The notes: generated by a model not told the origin, from the sequence alone. Shown: positions 10,606-21,952, counted from the stretch's first letter. The stretch is 64,000 bases of DNA from Manduca sexta (GCF_014839805.1 NC_051123.1:3206727-3270726), one strand, 5' to 3'. Numbers and translations: made by a program.

Positions 10606-10770
10606 GAAGATATCAGTGGCGAAGCGTCCATACAACCCCATTCCTACCGGCTTCCCTTTTACCTCTGTCTTAGTTTTCGGTTAATTTGGCCGCGATATGT
10701 TAACTAAGGCAATTTCTTTTTGCCTCGGGTTACCTTTTGAAATATTTCACCCTTCGACACTGGAAGATAT
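10606..10770 (+). mobile_element. hAT-type MITE C, copy 1, with 8-bp TSD
   Basis: The element spans 10614-10762 (149 bp). Its ends CAGTGGCGAAG and CTTCGACACTG are imperfect inverted repeats of the CAGTG type seen in hAT elements. It is bordered on both sides by the same 8 bp, GAAGATAT (10606-10613 and 10763-10770), the duplication length typical of hAT. No transposase frame is present. Confidence 0.88.
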
Positions 10771-10832
10771 TATTATATACTATTTGGCGCCGAGTAATAA
10801 CCCAGTAGATGTTTGGTAATCATTTAACTGCG

Positions 10833-11013
10833 AGTGTTCGTGTAACCGCCATTTTCAGTAAAAAATCCCAATCCCTTTCTTCGATCTATCTCGAAATGGA
10901 CCAATCAGAACAAAGTTTTTAACACGCTTACAAATGAGTTATTTTTATTGGTTTATTCTCGGATTCGGATTGAAGATTGGGATCGTTTATTAAAAACGGC
11001 TGTAAATCGTGAT
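10833..11013. mobile_element. Possible small inverted-repeat element
   Basis: Sequence around GTAAAAAATCCCAATC at the left is loosely mirrored by GATTGGGATCGTTTATTAA at the right over roughly 30 bp. The arms are diverged and no target duplication is clear. Confidence 0.3.
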
Positions 11014-11048
11014 GGTGAAAGTTCCTTATGCATATTTCAATTAAACTA

Positions 11049-11208
11049 TTTGTCGGATTTTATCGCTGTTTTAATATTTTACTTTTCTCCCGACGTTTCG
11101 AAGGCTTTGTAGCCTTCATGGTCACGTAGGGGACTGAGGTGTTGTCCATCCGCAAGGTCAAAGTTACAATATCTACCTACATTTTACAAATATACAACTT
11201 TTTTAAAT
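11049..11208 (+). repeat. Repeat K copy
   Basis: Best plain copy of the family core: TTCTCCCGACGTTTCGAAGG, GCCTTCATGGTCACG, then TATCTACCTACATTTTAC. It has no downstream inverted arm, unlike 1541-1748. Confidence 0.7.
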
Positions 11209-11764
11209 TTTTAGCTGTTGGTGATCCGATCTACGCAGAATGAGCTCACAGTGTCTTGAAGTCTAGCAGCCGGTCTTTTGGGTTCCGATTTAATTTAATG
11301 TAGAAATGAAAACGAATCCACGATCATGGTTCATAATTACTGACCGAACACTTAATTAGCAACACAAGAATATCGGTTCTTGCTACATTTTATATTCCGG
11401 CATCCACACAAAGGCCTTTTTTCCTTTAATAGCATCAAGTACATCTGGCTCCATTAAACGGATCCAACAAGGCTTGGTAAATAGATTGAATCAAAGTGCT
11501 TTCAAAAATGGCGGGGCTGCCTTTGTGGTTCTCAGCTGGTAGTAGAAATCGTACTATCAAAGGAACTTGTCTTTTCAACTTGGTATTTGGATTACAAGAT
11601 GTATTAGATATTTTTAAGTGTGTTTCGTTTTTTATTTCGTGTCACTATGTTGGATTATTTATGAGATTATTATTGATAAGTTTTTGACCGAAGCTTGGCT
11701 CGGGTAGAATCGTAATCAAAGTAAATTTCAAATATGTTAAAATGACGATAATTTTTAATTAATT
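11209..11764. other. Stretch without recognised features
   Basis: No shared repeat or supported gene. A 63-codon frame at 11496-11687 has no signature. Confidence 0.35.
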
Positions 11765-12072
11765 TTTTTATTGCTTTGAATGACGAGACGAGCTTACCGT
11801 TCGCTCGGTGGTAAGGGATACGACTGCCCATAAACAGTAGAATCACCATCCAACATCTTTAATTACAAAGTATCGCTTGGTATTCCACGGTGCTCGCCAT
11901 CCTGAGATATGAGACGTTAAGTCTTATTATATCCAGTAGTTACACTGGCCACAATGTTCTTCAAACCGGAACACAACAGTGACTACACACTGCTGCTTAG
12001 CGGCAGAAATAGACATTGCGGTGGTACCTACCCAGGTGGACTCTCACATTTGTTAGAACCACTAGTAAAGTA
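11765..12072 (-). mobile_element. Retroposon E copy 2, near full length
   Basis: Inverted. The A-rich tail appears as TTTTTTTATTGCTTTGAATG at the left, and the body continues to ACCTACCCAGGTGGACTCTC. The hairpin end is degenerate (CCACTAGTAAAG instead of CTACCACCAG). Confidence 0.85.
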
Positions 12073-12502
12073 AGTTTTGTTAGTCACTCGACGTCAAAAT
12101 CAGCCAATAGCCCCGCTGGCGTCGATTTCAAGGACATTGTACTCAAATTTACTAAGTATAGATATCAACATTAATAGATAATGCATGCACTCTCGCATAC
12201 AACACAAAATACCTAATACTATTAAAAGTAAATTGTTGGTATAAACTCTGGTATGCTCTGAGATAGTGTATAGTGGTCGGCTGCTGTCCAGTGATTATAT
12301 TCATTACTACCACGTCTTACTACTTTGTTCGTGTAGATTACGGCGGGTTGGAACTGACCTTTTGTTAAATCCGGTGCATTTTCGTTGCTAATTTGAAGCT
12401 GGGAAATTCAATTTGAATCTAAGTATAATAAGTATATCAGGAGTTCTTGAGAAGGAATATGAGTTTTATTATGTTATTCATAAATAACACTTCTTTGACT
12501 TA

Positions 12503-12650
12503 AAGTTGTAGTGTACCTGTGATTGTGGACTGAGTAATCCTTGGTTCGATTCTCAGGTTCAGTAACGTTCTTTGTATGTTCTTCAAATACATCTCGGGTC
12601 CCCAGAAATAAGCGTAAGATCTCCTATTCCAGAACCGAATTATTACGCTG
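12503..12650 (+). mobile_element. Probable tRNA-derived SINE, unassigned
   Basis: Contains a B-box-like GGTTCGATTCTC followed by AGGTTCAGTAACG. The organisation recalls SINE B but the body differs. Confidence 0.35.
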
Positions 12651-13354
12651 TTATTAGACTTCAAAGACTTCTAAGATCGAAGTACCATAATTAATAAAGA
12701 GTGTATAAAATCAAGTGATTGAGCTTCAAAACCTGAAAGATCTTGATAAGGTAAGTACGAAATGATGACACGCGACAAAAGATCAATATACATACGTAAC
12801 ATATAATATTGTAAGTACAAAGACATAAAATTGTGATAAGAATTTACGGCATGTAGCGCTCTAAAAATGTAAGGATCCATAAACAATTTGTAGCTGTCAC
12901 CGTAGCAAAATGTAATAAACAAAAATTCATGTTTCTGGAATGAAATAGGTGCAACTGACGCGCATTTTCCATTTAATGTTTTAGTCAAGGTTAAAGCCAA
13001 TTCCCTCAATCCATCTGAGGGCCGAGTTAAAACCTGACAGATTTACCTTAGTCTCCGTCTTAAGGGTGATATCAGCTGAGACGCTGTCAAATTTTAAACA
13101 TCTCAAATGATATCTTTAGTCACGGTATATGACGGATATTGAAAGCTGAACTATGTTTATTAAGAACGCCAACTTAGCTAAGCATAAATACTTAAATGAC
13201 AACTTAACTATTGTTTATTAAATAAGTTGATTACATTACATGCATATGAAAAATCGTGCTCAAAGATTAGATTTAATTATTATGACCCTATGAGTTCGTG
13301 GCTTGGTTAAGTCTTACATCTGTATTTACAAACGTTATTTAGTTAAGTACAAAG

Positions 13355-13502
13355 GAACCCTATGATAGAAAGCCTGTTTCTCATGCTTTCGAAATGAAAG
13401 CCTTAGTGCGTTATCTTAAGATACAACGGGGCACTGTGATTAGTTAATATTGTGATTCAGATTTTTTCAAGTGGCTGTCGGATAAGCAAAGCTAAATTAG
13501 TT
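13355..13502 (+). mobile_element. MITE J, degraded internal fragment
   Basis: Matches the interior of the J elements at 18152 and 22378: GCCTGTTTCTCATGC, GGCACTGTGATTAGTTAATAT and GGCTGTCGGATAAGCAAAGC. The terminal repeats are lost. Confidence 0.55.
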
Positions 13503-14244
13503 ATGAAATTGACGAACTTATGGGTTTAGGCGTATTTAACCCTCGTTGTATTGTTTGTGTTTTTTTAACCATAAGTAACCGATACGTATTTGACTATAGG
13601 TACCGGAAAGCTGAAATTTACCTTAAGTATTGTTTAGTGGCTGGTTGGTATGTCGGGCTAGGCAGGTCTTTAGACTATTCTTGTTGCGATTATTGTCTCA
13701 GCACCATTCCGGTTTGAATGAATTGCAATCACTGTCAATAACGGTGATATTTTTAAAAAATATTAAATTACTGGTCTGTTGAGACGTTATTTCTAGAACT
13801 TTTACGTCGTATTTTCTACAGTTATGAGAGGTTTTTGTTAAAATTATAACGCGACGTTGAGAAATCGAGTTCTCAATGGGATTGCATAGATAGATTAGCG
13901 TGCAGGGAACGAAGTTTGTTTTTACACAGAGTTTTCATGACTATTAATATAAATTGATAGTTATATTTATTATACAGTTAACAATATTTATAGAGGTACT
14001 TAAAATATTACTTCAATATTATTTTCATAGATTATATTGATAGTGGAGTTATTTATGGAAAGTTATAAATAATTGCTTAAGCGATTAAGTTTAAAAAGTG
14101 GATCCCTGCCAAATCTATTAAGAACTAAGTATGAATAAAATGGGATAAAAAGAAGGGCTGAAAAGAGACGAAGTGTAGAACAAAAATAGTATAATGCAGA
14201 AATCTTAAACACTGCTGTGTGTGGGGGATCTTTAAGGGCTTTTT
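13503..14244. other. Stretch without recognised features
   Basis: No shared repeat or supported gene. A 65-codon frame at 13520-13717 lacks any recognisable feature. Confidence 0.35.
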
Positions 14245-14249
14245 TGTTC

Positions 14250-14345
14250 TGGCACGGCTAAGTGACTCAACTACACCTGATGGTATACGCAATCCAGGTA
14301 AAGTAACGAATGGCAATAGATGGCCATTATATGCCATTCGACACC
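14250..14345 (+). repeat. Repeat N copy 1
   Basis: Shares CCAGGTAAAGTA and GAATGGCAATAGATGGC with 56440-56520. Unclassified. Confidence 0.55.
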
Positions 14346-14412
14346 ATAATGTTATACTTGCTTGTTATAGTTTAACAAGTTTATAGACGCATTTCTTGTA
14401 AATGTAGTTTTA

Positions 14413-14497
14413 GCATCATCATCATCAGCCGCAGTATGTCTACTACTGAAAATGGACCTCTCTCCAAAGATTTCCAGATCGACTTTTGGAAACTACA
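14413..14497 (-). mobile_element. RTE-type LINE 3' end, short and decayed
   Basis: Starts with the RTE tail (ATC)n then AGCCGCAGTATGTC. On the minus strand it corresponds to the same C-terminal region as 17938-18121 but with several changes. About 85 bp remain. Confidence 0.65.
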
Positions 14498-15007
14498 TCT
14501 TAGTTAGTAGTTTACGTTTAACTAATCACGAACCTTTTTCAATTAATACACCCAAATCCTCAGAAATGTACGAAACAAAAAACTTTTTGCAAAAACTGCC
14601 CTTATCTTTGTGTGGTTGGGACGTAATTTGTGCAAAGTGGCCGCAATCCCGAAACCGGCAGGCGATGTGTGTAATAAACGCGATAAGAACTTGCTTCAGA
14701 ATTACTGCCTTTCAACGAATATTTTTTTCACGCCCTCGCACGCTCAGACTTTTTTTCATTTGTAAGAATTGGGTACATCTTGCAATGTTTCATACAACTT
14801 GCATGACTTTGTGTATATAGTTATAGATATGTGTTGTCTCTTAAAGGTTTACATGACATCACGCCTGTATCCCTGAATGGTAGGTAGAGACTATGGATTG
14901 GCATTTTGTAAATGATAATTTTCGCTACGTTGATTTTCATGTTCTCATGCGGTTGATATATTAAAATATTAACTGTTTGAATGAGTTGTACAAATAAACA
15001 AATGCCT
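14498..15007. other. Stretch without recognised features
   Basis: A 122-codon frame starts inside the RTE relic (14452-14820) and has no domain signature, so it is treated as chance. A short block near 14855-14900 weakly resembles repeat R. Confidence 0.35.
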
Positions 15008-15242
15008 TTTGTCGCCATATGGTTAGGCGGAGGCGCAACTGGTGCTACCACTTATCACAGTGTGTATTCTATCCCATAATGTGATAGGGGTCGAGCCTAT
15101 CGTCATATCGGGCATAAATTCCAGACACCTGATATTGAGTAGAAAATTCCAGTATTACTTTGGAATCTTCTCGGGTATCGAAACCGAGACTGCACACTGA
15201 AGTCCTACCTTCATACAACTACTAAACCGATGCAGTCACGGT
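15008..15242 (-). mobile_element. SINE B copy 4
   Basis: Inverted. CCCATAATGTGATAGGGGTC, GCCTATCGTCATATCGGGCA and, at the right, a decayed B box (GGGTATCGAAACCGAG) and the tRNA-like head. Moderately diverged. Confidence 0.8.
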
Positions 15243-15611
15243 TGTACAAATAAAGTCGTTGTTAAATTGAACTATATTGTCAAATTAAGCTGATTTATTA
15301 TTTTCATTGTTAAAATGAACGTTTGATGGAGCTAGAACATTCCGATCACGATGAAAATCAAACCAATCCCGACCTTGAACCATCGAAGTCACAAAAGAAA
15401 TAAGCACTCCATTTTAAAGCGAGGTGTGGATTCGAGATATCGTGAAACGTTCCGTCGCGTTCACCAAATTCGAGAGGTGCCAGACTTGATTTGCTGGTAC
15501 AGCACGCCTTTTACTTTTTCACGGATAGGTAGAGGTATTCATTTCGCCACCACCTTATGGTCCTATAGGGAGCAAGACTATTTACCGAACACTATAAACG
15601 CCGTGTTTTTT

Positions 15612-15872
15612 TGTTATTTATACGGGCATAGCGAAGTGACTCCACTGAACCTGATGGTAAGTGGAGTGACTTCAATAGAATGATAACTGACGAGAGATGA
15701 TTACCCCCCACAGTCGACACAATTATGCCGGCTGGCATAATTGTGTCGACTGGATATACACAGGCTGATCTCGGAACGCGACATACTTACGTAGGCCGTT
15801 ATGGCAGGTTTTAACACCTTGTGTATGGTGGTCGCTATCTGGGTGGATGTAAAATATACTCTACCGCCAGTG
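15612..15872 (-). mobile_element. Retroposon D copy 2 with internal palindrome
   Basis: Inverted, complete from the T-rich tail side (TTTATACGGGCATAG) to CTACCGCCAG. A perfect palindrome with two 19-bp arms lies at 15711-15752 and replaces the usual single copy of that segment. Confidence 0.88.
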
Positions 15873-16654
15873 TTGATACTGAACAACCATAATATAAATT
15901 TCCTTGGCTAGATATTGAAGTCAATATCACAGTCATCAATCTCAGAAATCATACCGCAATACAATGCGATCAGCGTTAACACTTAATAACCATTTTTTCA
16001 GCCAGTGTTAATTGGTGATTAAGAGAAATCAAACATTTCAGTTTACGTTATTCTGCAATTTGGGTTAGTGTTTAACCGAAGTTTTGTCGGTGATTCTTTG
16101 TTTCAATATGTATTTAACACTTAATTGATTGTAAACATGACCTCTTGTATTCTTTTATTCTTTGTTTTAGTTGTATAATCTAGTTCTATTCGATCAGCAT
16201 TGATTGGAGGAAATTTTAAAAGTTTTGTAAATTCACACTCCGTTTAACTCCAATTGCTTTCAACAATACTGACTCCATAACGAGAATATGTCCTTTTGTA
16301 TTTCATCCATGATCGAAAGGTCTGTCGCACGAATAGAAAAAAAACGAACAGTCTACGATGCGAGTGAAATAGTCCATACATTCTACTAGGGTTGGCAGAC
16401 GCTATTACAACTCAGCATACTAATATAAAAACTTAGTAACCACATGTGGCTATAATGTTATAAGCAAGCACTTTTATATCAAAAAAGTTTATATTCTAAA
16501 GATGCCTGAGTGAAAATGGGCTGTGACAACCCTAGTTTGTAACGAGCCGTGCTCTGTCCTCTACTTAATAAAAAAACCGACACTCTAGACGTGACTTTTA
16601 TTACTGGTCTCGTTTCGAGGACGATTCATAATTTCTAGTTTCATGTTTGTAGAG
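15873..16654. other. Stretch without recognised features
   Basis: AT-rich, no repeat shared within the window and no supported gene. Confidence 0.35.
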
Positions 16655-16770
16655 AATTTTGTTTGCGGTTTTTCATGTTACGATTTTCTTCTGATCTTTT
16701 AAAGACAGCAACCTTCGCGATCACGGGGCAGATTAAAAAGATCGTCCTAAGAAGTCATCAAGTTCAATTA
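16655..16770 (+). repeat. Repeat K, diverged copy
   Basis: ACGATTTTCTTCTGATC, CAACCTTCGCGATCACGGGG and an ACTG-like continuation follow the K core, with many differences. Confidence 0.4.
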
Positions 16771-16785
16771 AAATTCATCATTACT

Positions 16786-17212
16786 GGTGGTAGGTCTCTC
16801 ATATGTGAGAGTCCGCCTGGGTAGGTACCACCGCAATGTGTATTTCTGCCGCCAAGCAGCAGTGTGTAGTCAGTGTTGTGTTTCGGTTTGAAAGACATTG
16901 TAGTGTAGTGTGTGTACTTAGTATATGAGTCATGTAATGTATAGTATTAAGTTAGTATAATGAGTGCAGTCTAATAAAGAACCTAAAACCAACAACAACA
17001 ACATATATCCTTCCATTACAGTAGTCAGTTTAACTGCTAGATACAATGAAACTTAACATCTCATGTCTCAGGATGGCGAGCGCGGTGGAATATCGAACAA
17101 TACTGTGTAATTCAAGGTGTTGGATGGTGCTACTACTGTTTATGGGCGGTCGTATCGCTTACCACCAGGCGAACGGCAAGCTCCTCTCGTCATTCAAAGC
17201 AATAAAAAAAAA
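16786..17212 (+). mobile_element. Retroposon E copy 3 with internal insertion
   Basis: Begins CTGGTGGTAGGTCTCTCATA and ends CATTCAAAGCAATAAAAAAA, so both ends of the family are present. The middle is split by about 120 bp (16906-17024) that is absent from other copies and ends in AATAAA followed by (CAA)n. Confidence 0.88.
16906..17024 (+). mobile_element. Unidentified (CAA)n-tailed insert in E
   Basis: Sequence absent from other E copies. It contains CTAATAAAGAACC followed by CAACAACAACAACA, which looks like the 3' end of a retroposed transcript. The matching GTAGT on both sides may be a short target duplication. Confidence 0.45.
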
Positions 17213-17562
17213 ATTTAAGCCCTAAAACCTTATTTACTTCATCTTGCCTTACAATAATGGTATGGTTTCCCATTAGCTAAAGATAGCTTTACCATTATCG
17301 TCGTGGCACGTCTTGAATCGACAAACAACGAAATTCGCTTTCAAAACTCAAAACCAATCAGCTGCATTAAATCAATCAGAAACGAGTTGGAAACTGATAA
17401 CGCACTGTTAATTATAAAGGCAGACGTTTTACTTTAATCGAAGTATAACGACGTCTAATCTGTAAAGTTTTATTAGAACTGTAATAACATGGTATCGGGG
17501 ACGGAATTACGTTTCAAAGTACTTTTTGAGTGAGATACGTGGTGTTAATTGAAGTCGCTTTA

Positions 17563-17625
17563 ACTGACTTCAAAAAAGGGTTGTCAATTCGATGTGTTAT
17601 TTCATGTTTGTTACCTCATAATTGA
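17563..17625 (+). repeat. Repeat V fragment
   Basis: TAACTGACTTCAAAAAAGGG followed by GTCAATTCGATGTG. Similar fragments occur at 19330-19395 and inverted at 53708-53757 and 60888-60935. Confidence 0.45.
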
Positions 17626-17937
17626 GTCGTTTATTAATCGATTTGGAATTTTTTTTTATTTCAAAGAATACACTTCCAAATGTTACGGTAGTTTGGGTTT
17701 TTAAGTAAAATATAAGGAATAAGTAAGTTGTCTAAGCAAACGAAATTGTGAATTTTGCTTTCCTGTTAACTTTTTAGTGGTGTTTATGCGTTGGGTATGA
17801 TTGGATCTATTTCTTACATATATATTATATCCACAGCATCACACTTTTTCATGAGAAGTAAACATATAACACCTCGGCGTGTAAGTTCTGACGCGTGCGT
17901 AAAACTTCTATTCCACAGAGGCAGTTTATTCCTACAT

Positions 17938-18121
17938 CATCATCATCATCATCATAATCAGCCGCAGGATGTCCACTGTTAAACATAGGCCTTATCCAAA
18001 GATTTTCAGATTGACCTCTCGGAAGCGACCCCTATGCAGCAACTTTCTGCAACTTTTATTAGGTCATCTGACCACCTCGATCTGGCAAGCGCAGCGTCGA
18101 ACGTCTATCCACGAGGTGGAC
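17938..18121 (-). mobile_element. RTE-type LINE 3' end, with stops
   Basis: The (ATC)n tail and AATCAGCCGCAGGATG are followed on the minus strand by an RTE C-terminus (RWSDDLIKVA-like, AYV, QWTSCG). Stop codons replace two conserved positions, so this copy is older than the intact relic at 1225-1416. Confidence 0.8.
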
Positions 18122-18151
18122 AGTCTATTTCTCACTAACATAATATTCTAA

Positions 18152-18420
18152 CCCCCTTATTCATAGACGTTATTTATTTAAGGACGGAGCATTACTGTGA
18201 TAACAAGTCTGTTTCTCAGAGCTGACGGCATGGCAGCCTTCGCTGTGCGTAGACATAGGGCCGTTGTGATTGACTAATATTGAGATACAACTTGAATCTA
18301 ATTGGCTGTCAGATAAACAAACCTGAACAAACAGCAAGCCGTCAGATGAACAAAGCTGAGAATCAGACATTATCACAGCAATGCTCCTTCCTTAGATAAA
18401 TAACGTCTATGAATAAGAAA
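18152..18420. mobile_element. MITE J copy 1
   Basis: CCCCCTTATTCATAGACGTT at the left is mirrored by AACGTCTATGAATAAG at the right, and the subterminal parts (TGTGATAACAAG / TATCACAGCAATG) are also inverted. It matches 22378-22633. Confidence 0.85.
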
Positions 18421-19026
18421 TAGTTTACCACAATGATAGTAGCTTAAATTTAACATTACCATAATCAATATATTCATTGTTTATATTGGTCAATTTTGGA
18501 GTCGGTGACTAATTAAAATTGCCAGTTAAGCTAGATACATTAACAAATATACGAATGAATAATTTAATTTTAGGTTAAATAATTTTAATTAGTGGAAACC
18601 TATAATTAGCTTTTGGTTACCCACAACTGTTCTATTGTATTAGCTGTTAGTTTTCGTAAATTGTAAAATAAAATAACTCTTATATTACAGAGATACCTCA
18701 AAAATTCGCTTCAATAGGCTTCGATCAATTTGCTATAGAAATGTTATAACAACGAATACGCGCAGAGCCAAGGAAAGAAATTAAATTAACCGCAAAATTG
18801 CATGTGTTTTAATGTACTTGTTAGTCGCGTTCCGAGGTTTGGAATTAGGGGGAATTTGAATTGGCCTTGATGGTGGGGTTTAAGGATTCGAGCCGTATAT
18901 CCGAGTTATTTTTGTACCACTGATTGGTTGTCGTCAAATACTAAGGCGTTCACTTCTAATAAAATATCGAAGATCCAGACCTACAGAATTCTTCATAATT
19001 TATTGTGTTTATAAGTAAGATAAGAA
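18421..19026. other. Stretch without recognised features
   Basis: AT-rich, no shared repeat or supported gene. Confidence 0.35.
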
Positions 19027-19228
19027 GCAATGGAAGTTTCCAAAAGGAAAAAATGTTCTCCGTTTTTGCAACATTTTTTATTAATGCTCCGTTCCCTGTC
19101 GTCATAGCGTGATGTTATATAACTTCCTTCCTCAATAAATGGGTCATCCAACACTAAGATTTTTCAATACGAAACAGTAGTTCTTAAAATTAGGGGCGTT
19201 CAAACAATCCTTCAGCTTTATATAGTGT
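19027..19228 (-). mobile_element. Helitron-like fragment
   Basis: Contains the family blocks CATAGCGTGATGTTAT, CAATAAATGGGTCATCCAAC and, at the right, CTTCAGCTTTATATAGTGTA, the inverse of the Helitron 5' end. The 3' GC-rich end is missing. Confidence 0.6.
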
Positions 19229-19424
19229 ACTAACGTTAACTAACTATGTGTATAGATATTTAGAAGTTATAGATAGTTTTGACTTTGAAAATTCTTTTTC
19301 TGTTCTATTTTGAATGATATACATTTTTAACCGAGTTCAAAAAAAGGCGGAGGTTTTCAATTCGACTGTATTTTTTTTATGATTTTTATCTCAGAACATT
19401 GACGTTTATTCTATCGACACAAAC

Positions 19425-19630
19425 TCCATATAACTATTTGTTCAATCTGAACTAAAATGGCAACCAAAACGTCACTGTTAACTATAATATTTTTTCTTCA
19501 AATCCAGGTTTACACTTAGCCTCTAATACTTATATCATGAGCACCACTCCGTACACAACCACAAGCTGTCAATATTGACCATACTAAAGTCAGTTTGAAT
19601 GGATTGCAGTACAATTCAGTTGGCCACAGA
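19425..19630 (-). repeat. Repeat G copy 3
   Basis: The reverse complement matches 8409-8745, including CATTTTAGTTCAGATTGAAC-like and CCATTCAAACTGACTTTAGT segments. Confidence 0.65.
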
Positions 19631-19806
19631 GAAAAGTCAACTATCTATATGACTTATTCTGACAACGTATGGTCCCACCACTGCCCTCACTAAGGACTAG
19701 TGTGCGTTTGCTATAAGCCGGCAGATCTCAGTATGATTAATGCGCAAACTCGACTGTCTACAAGCGGCGTGTAGTACGTCCACTGCAAATGCAGAGACTT
19801 AACCGC

Positions 19807-20094
19807 GTGATTTGTCGTTGAGGATATGTCTGATGTCGTGATCTTAGTTGGCGAGGTTGGAGGCATTATTGTTATTAAATCAATAGTACTATACAGAAGG
19901 GACCGGATTTCTGCCGGTTGATCGGAGAGGCGTTAGTGTCCAATAACTGGGTGATTTATTGTTGAGGATATGTCTGATGTCGTGATCTCATTTGGCGAGG
20001 TTGGAGAGGCATTATTGTTATTAAATCAATAGTCCTGTACAGAAGGCGCCTTACAACCCGATTTCTGCTGGCTGATTGGAGAGGCATTGTTGTT
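19807..20094 (+). repeat. 144-bp tandem duplication
   Basis: Two adjacent units (19807-19950 and 19951-20094) both begin GTGATTT and contain GTTGAGGATATGTCTGATG and CATTATTGTTATTAAATCAA. They differ at scattered positions, so the duplication is not recent. Confidence 0.85.
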
Positions 20095-20112
20095 CAATCA
20101 ATACTATGCATT

Positions 20113-20283
20113 GGTGATAGGTGGTAAAAGGTCCATATTCCTGATTCCTGTCGGCTTCCCTTTAGTAAATGTAAAATCTAATTATCATTGGAACGATTTC
20201 CAAAGCACATTTATGCATATTATTAGTGGCTATGTTTTGTCGGGTTCCCTTGGTAAATGTCACCCTTCGCCACTGGGTGATAG
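20113..20283 (+). mobile_element. hAT-type MITE C, copy 2, with 8-bp TSD
   Basis: Element 20121-20275, flanked by GGTGATAG at 20113-20120 and 20276-20283. The right end CCCTTCGCCACTG keeps the hAT-like terminus; the left end has lost its first bases. The interior matches the copy at 45635-45982. Confidence 0.82.
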
Positions 20284-20395
20284 TGTAATGTTACCGTCTA
20301 TCGTGTTGTGGATGCGAAGAACGTTGCTGCAACTTCTTGCCGCGAGATTCGTGAAATACTTGCAATTATATTAAATTTCCTTCTTATACACTTAC

Positions 20396-20600
20396 CCCTT
20401 TTATCCCCGAAGGCGCAACTGGTGCACCAACTTTCCGCCGTGCGTATTCCGTCTCATGATGTTATGGGGCCGACTCTATCGCCATATCGGAAATTCCAGT
20501 TGCTACTGAGTTGAACAACTCAATATTGCCCGACCTGGATATCGAACCTGAGACAGTCACTGCAGTCGTACAATACAACGACGCTACCGATGCAACCCTA
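20396..20600 (-). mobile_element. SINE B copy 5
   Basis: Inverted: TTTTATCCCCGAAGGCGCAA at the left, CGCCATATCGG in the middle, and GCCCGACCTGGATATCGAAC as the remnant of the tRNA-like B box at the right. Confidence 0.8.
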
Positions 20601-21026
20601 AACCCTTATGTGTATGCATTAAATTATTTTCACAACAAATTAATAAACGTGCGCTCTCCGCTATCCTTCGCCACCTTCGTCTAAGTAAAAATCGTCCAAA
20701 TTGCTGTCTAAGCGTCATTATATTCGAAAAACATTTCTCAATTGTATAAAATATTTTTAGAACAATTAAATTTAGCTGAAGTGCGTCGCCCGAACCAGCT
20801 CGCCCTTGTAAAGGCCGTTTCAGTCGCTTTGTATGCAGCCATCGAAGCAAAATGATTAATAAAGATAAGAACCGTCAGAGGCGGCAAAAAATTCACCATC
20901 AATTTAATAAATTCGGGATAGCTATTATTTTAGGCGCTTTCGTTGCAAGAATACGAGTGAAACGACCTCATTCTCTCTCAGATGCGTTCAATTTGTTTTT
21001 GTTGTTTTTTATATAAATTAACGACG

Positions 21027-21240
21027 AGACGAGTTGGTTGCCTTAACTAACTGGTAAGCCACTCGACAGTCTATGAATAGGAGTAATACTACATTACTGG
21101 TGAAGCTTCTGAAATAATTGCCCATTTTTTGCAAAATAGAGCTGGCTGCCTTAACAAACTGGTCACCTGATAGTCTAGGAACAGGAGTAATACTACATTG
21201 CTGATGAACTTTCGGAAGCAATTGTCAATTTCTTGGCAAT
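21027..21240 (+). repeat. 108-bp tandem duplication
   Basis: Two units (about 21027-21134 and 21135-21240) share TGCCTTAACNAACTGGT and AGGAGTAATACTACATTNCT. The start (GACGAGACGAG...CTGGTAAGC) vaguely resembles the tail side of retroposon E, so the unit may be a relative of that family. Confidence 0.8.
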
Positions 21241-21604
21241 TAAGTGTTGCTCGACAACAAACACAGTCTAAAGGAGACTTGTATACGTTATCATAAGTAC
21301 ATAAACAGCAAAGGGATCAAGAAAAAGGCATTTGGTTTCGGACGATTCAAAGTCGGTACAATCTTCAAGCATTACTAATTATGTTTTCAGTAGACGGGAG
21401 CTAGTGGTAGTGATGACAGAGTTTAAACATTTTGAGCGGGCATCAGAATCATTGCTCCGACTATGGAGTTGGAGTAAACATACACCATATTTTGTCGGAA
21501 TGTGCAAAGTGGAATTCATAGCTTAGGTATCAATGTAGGCAATATAAATACAATTATGTGGACTACGGCCTCAGAAGAGGTTAGGGTGTTATTAAAAAAT
21601 ATAT

Positions 21605-21660
21605 GTATGAAAAGTAAACACCAATAAAAGCGGACGTACGGAGCGACAGTGTCGTAAAAA
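21605..21660 (+). repeat. Repeat Q copy 1
   Basis: AAAAGCGGACGTACGGA and flanking GTAAACACC match the reverse complement of 52675-52735. Confidence 0.5.
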
Positions 21661-21702
21661 TACGACGAAGCTTTTTAAAAAAAAAAATAAAAAAAAACTG
21701 AC

Positions 21703-21952
21703 TTCCTCGGTGGCGTAGTTATACTGCATCCGCGGTACGGCAGTGCTCTGAGGTCATGGCTTCGAATTCCGGGTCGGGCAAAGTAATATTAGGGTTTTTC
21801 TGCTCAGTATTAGTCCGGAGTTTGCAATTTGTGCCCAATATGGCGACAGGCTCGCCCCCTATCACATTATGGGACGTAACACATGTGGCGAAAATTGGGT
21901 GCCGTGGTTGCGCCTGTGGATATATTTACGGGGTTAAATGCGTGATCTATGT
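21703..21952 (+). mobile_element. SINE B copy 6
   Basis: Well preserved: CTCGGTGGCGTAGTTATACT, a B box changed to GCTTCGAATTCC, CGGGTCGGGCAAAG and CGCCCCCTATCACATTATGG. The 3' end is AT-rich rather than a clear microsatellite. Confidence 0.87.

Noticed and set aside
15327..15405. Short acidic frame just upstream of D copy 2 that looked like a protein C-terminus
   Set aside because: Only about 24 codons, no upstream exon or domain evidence.
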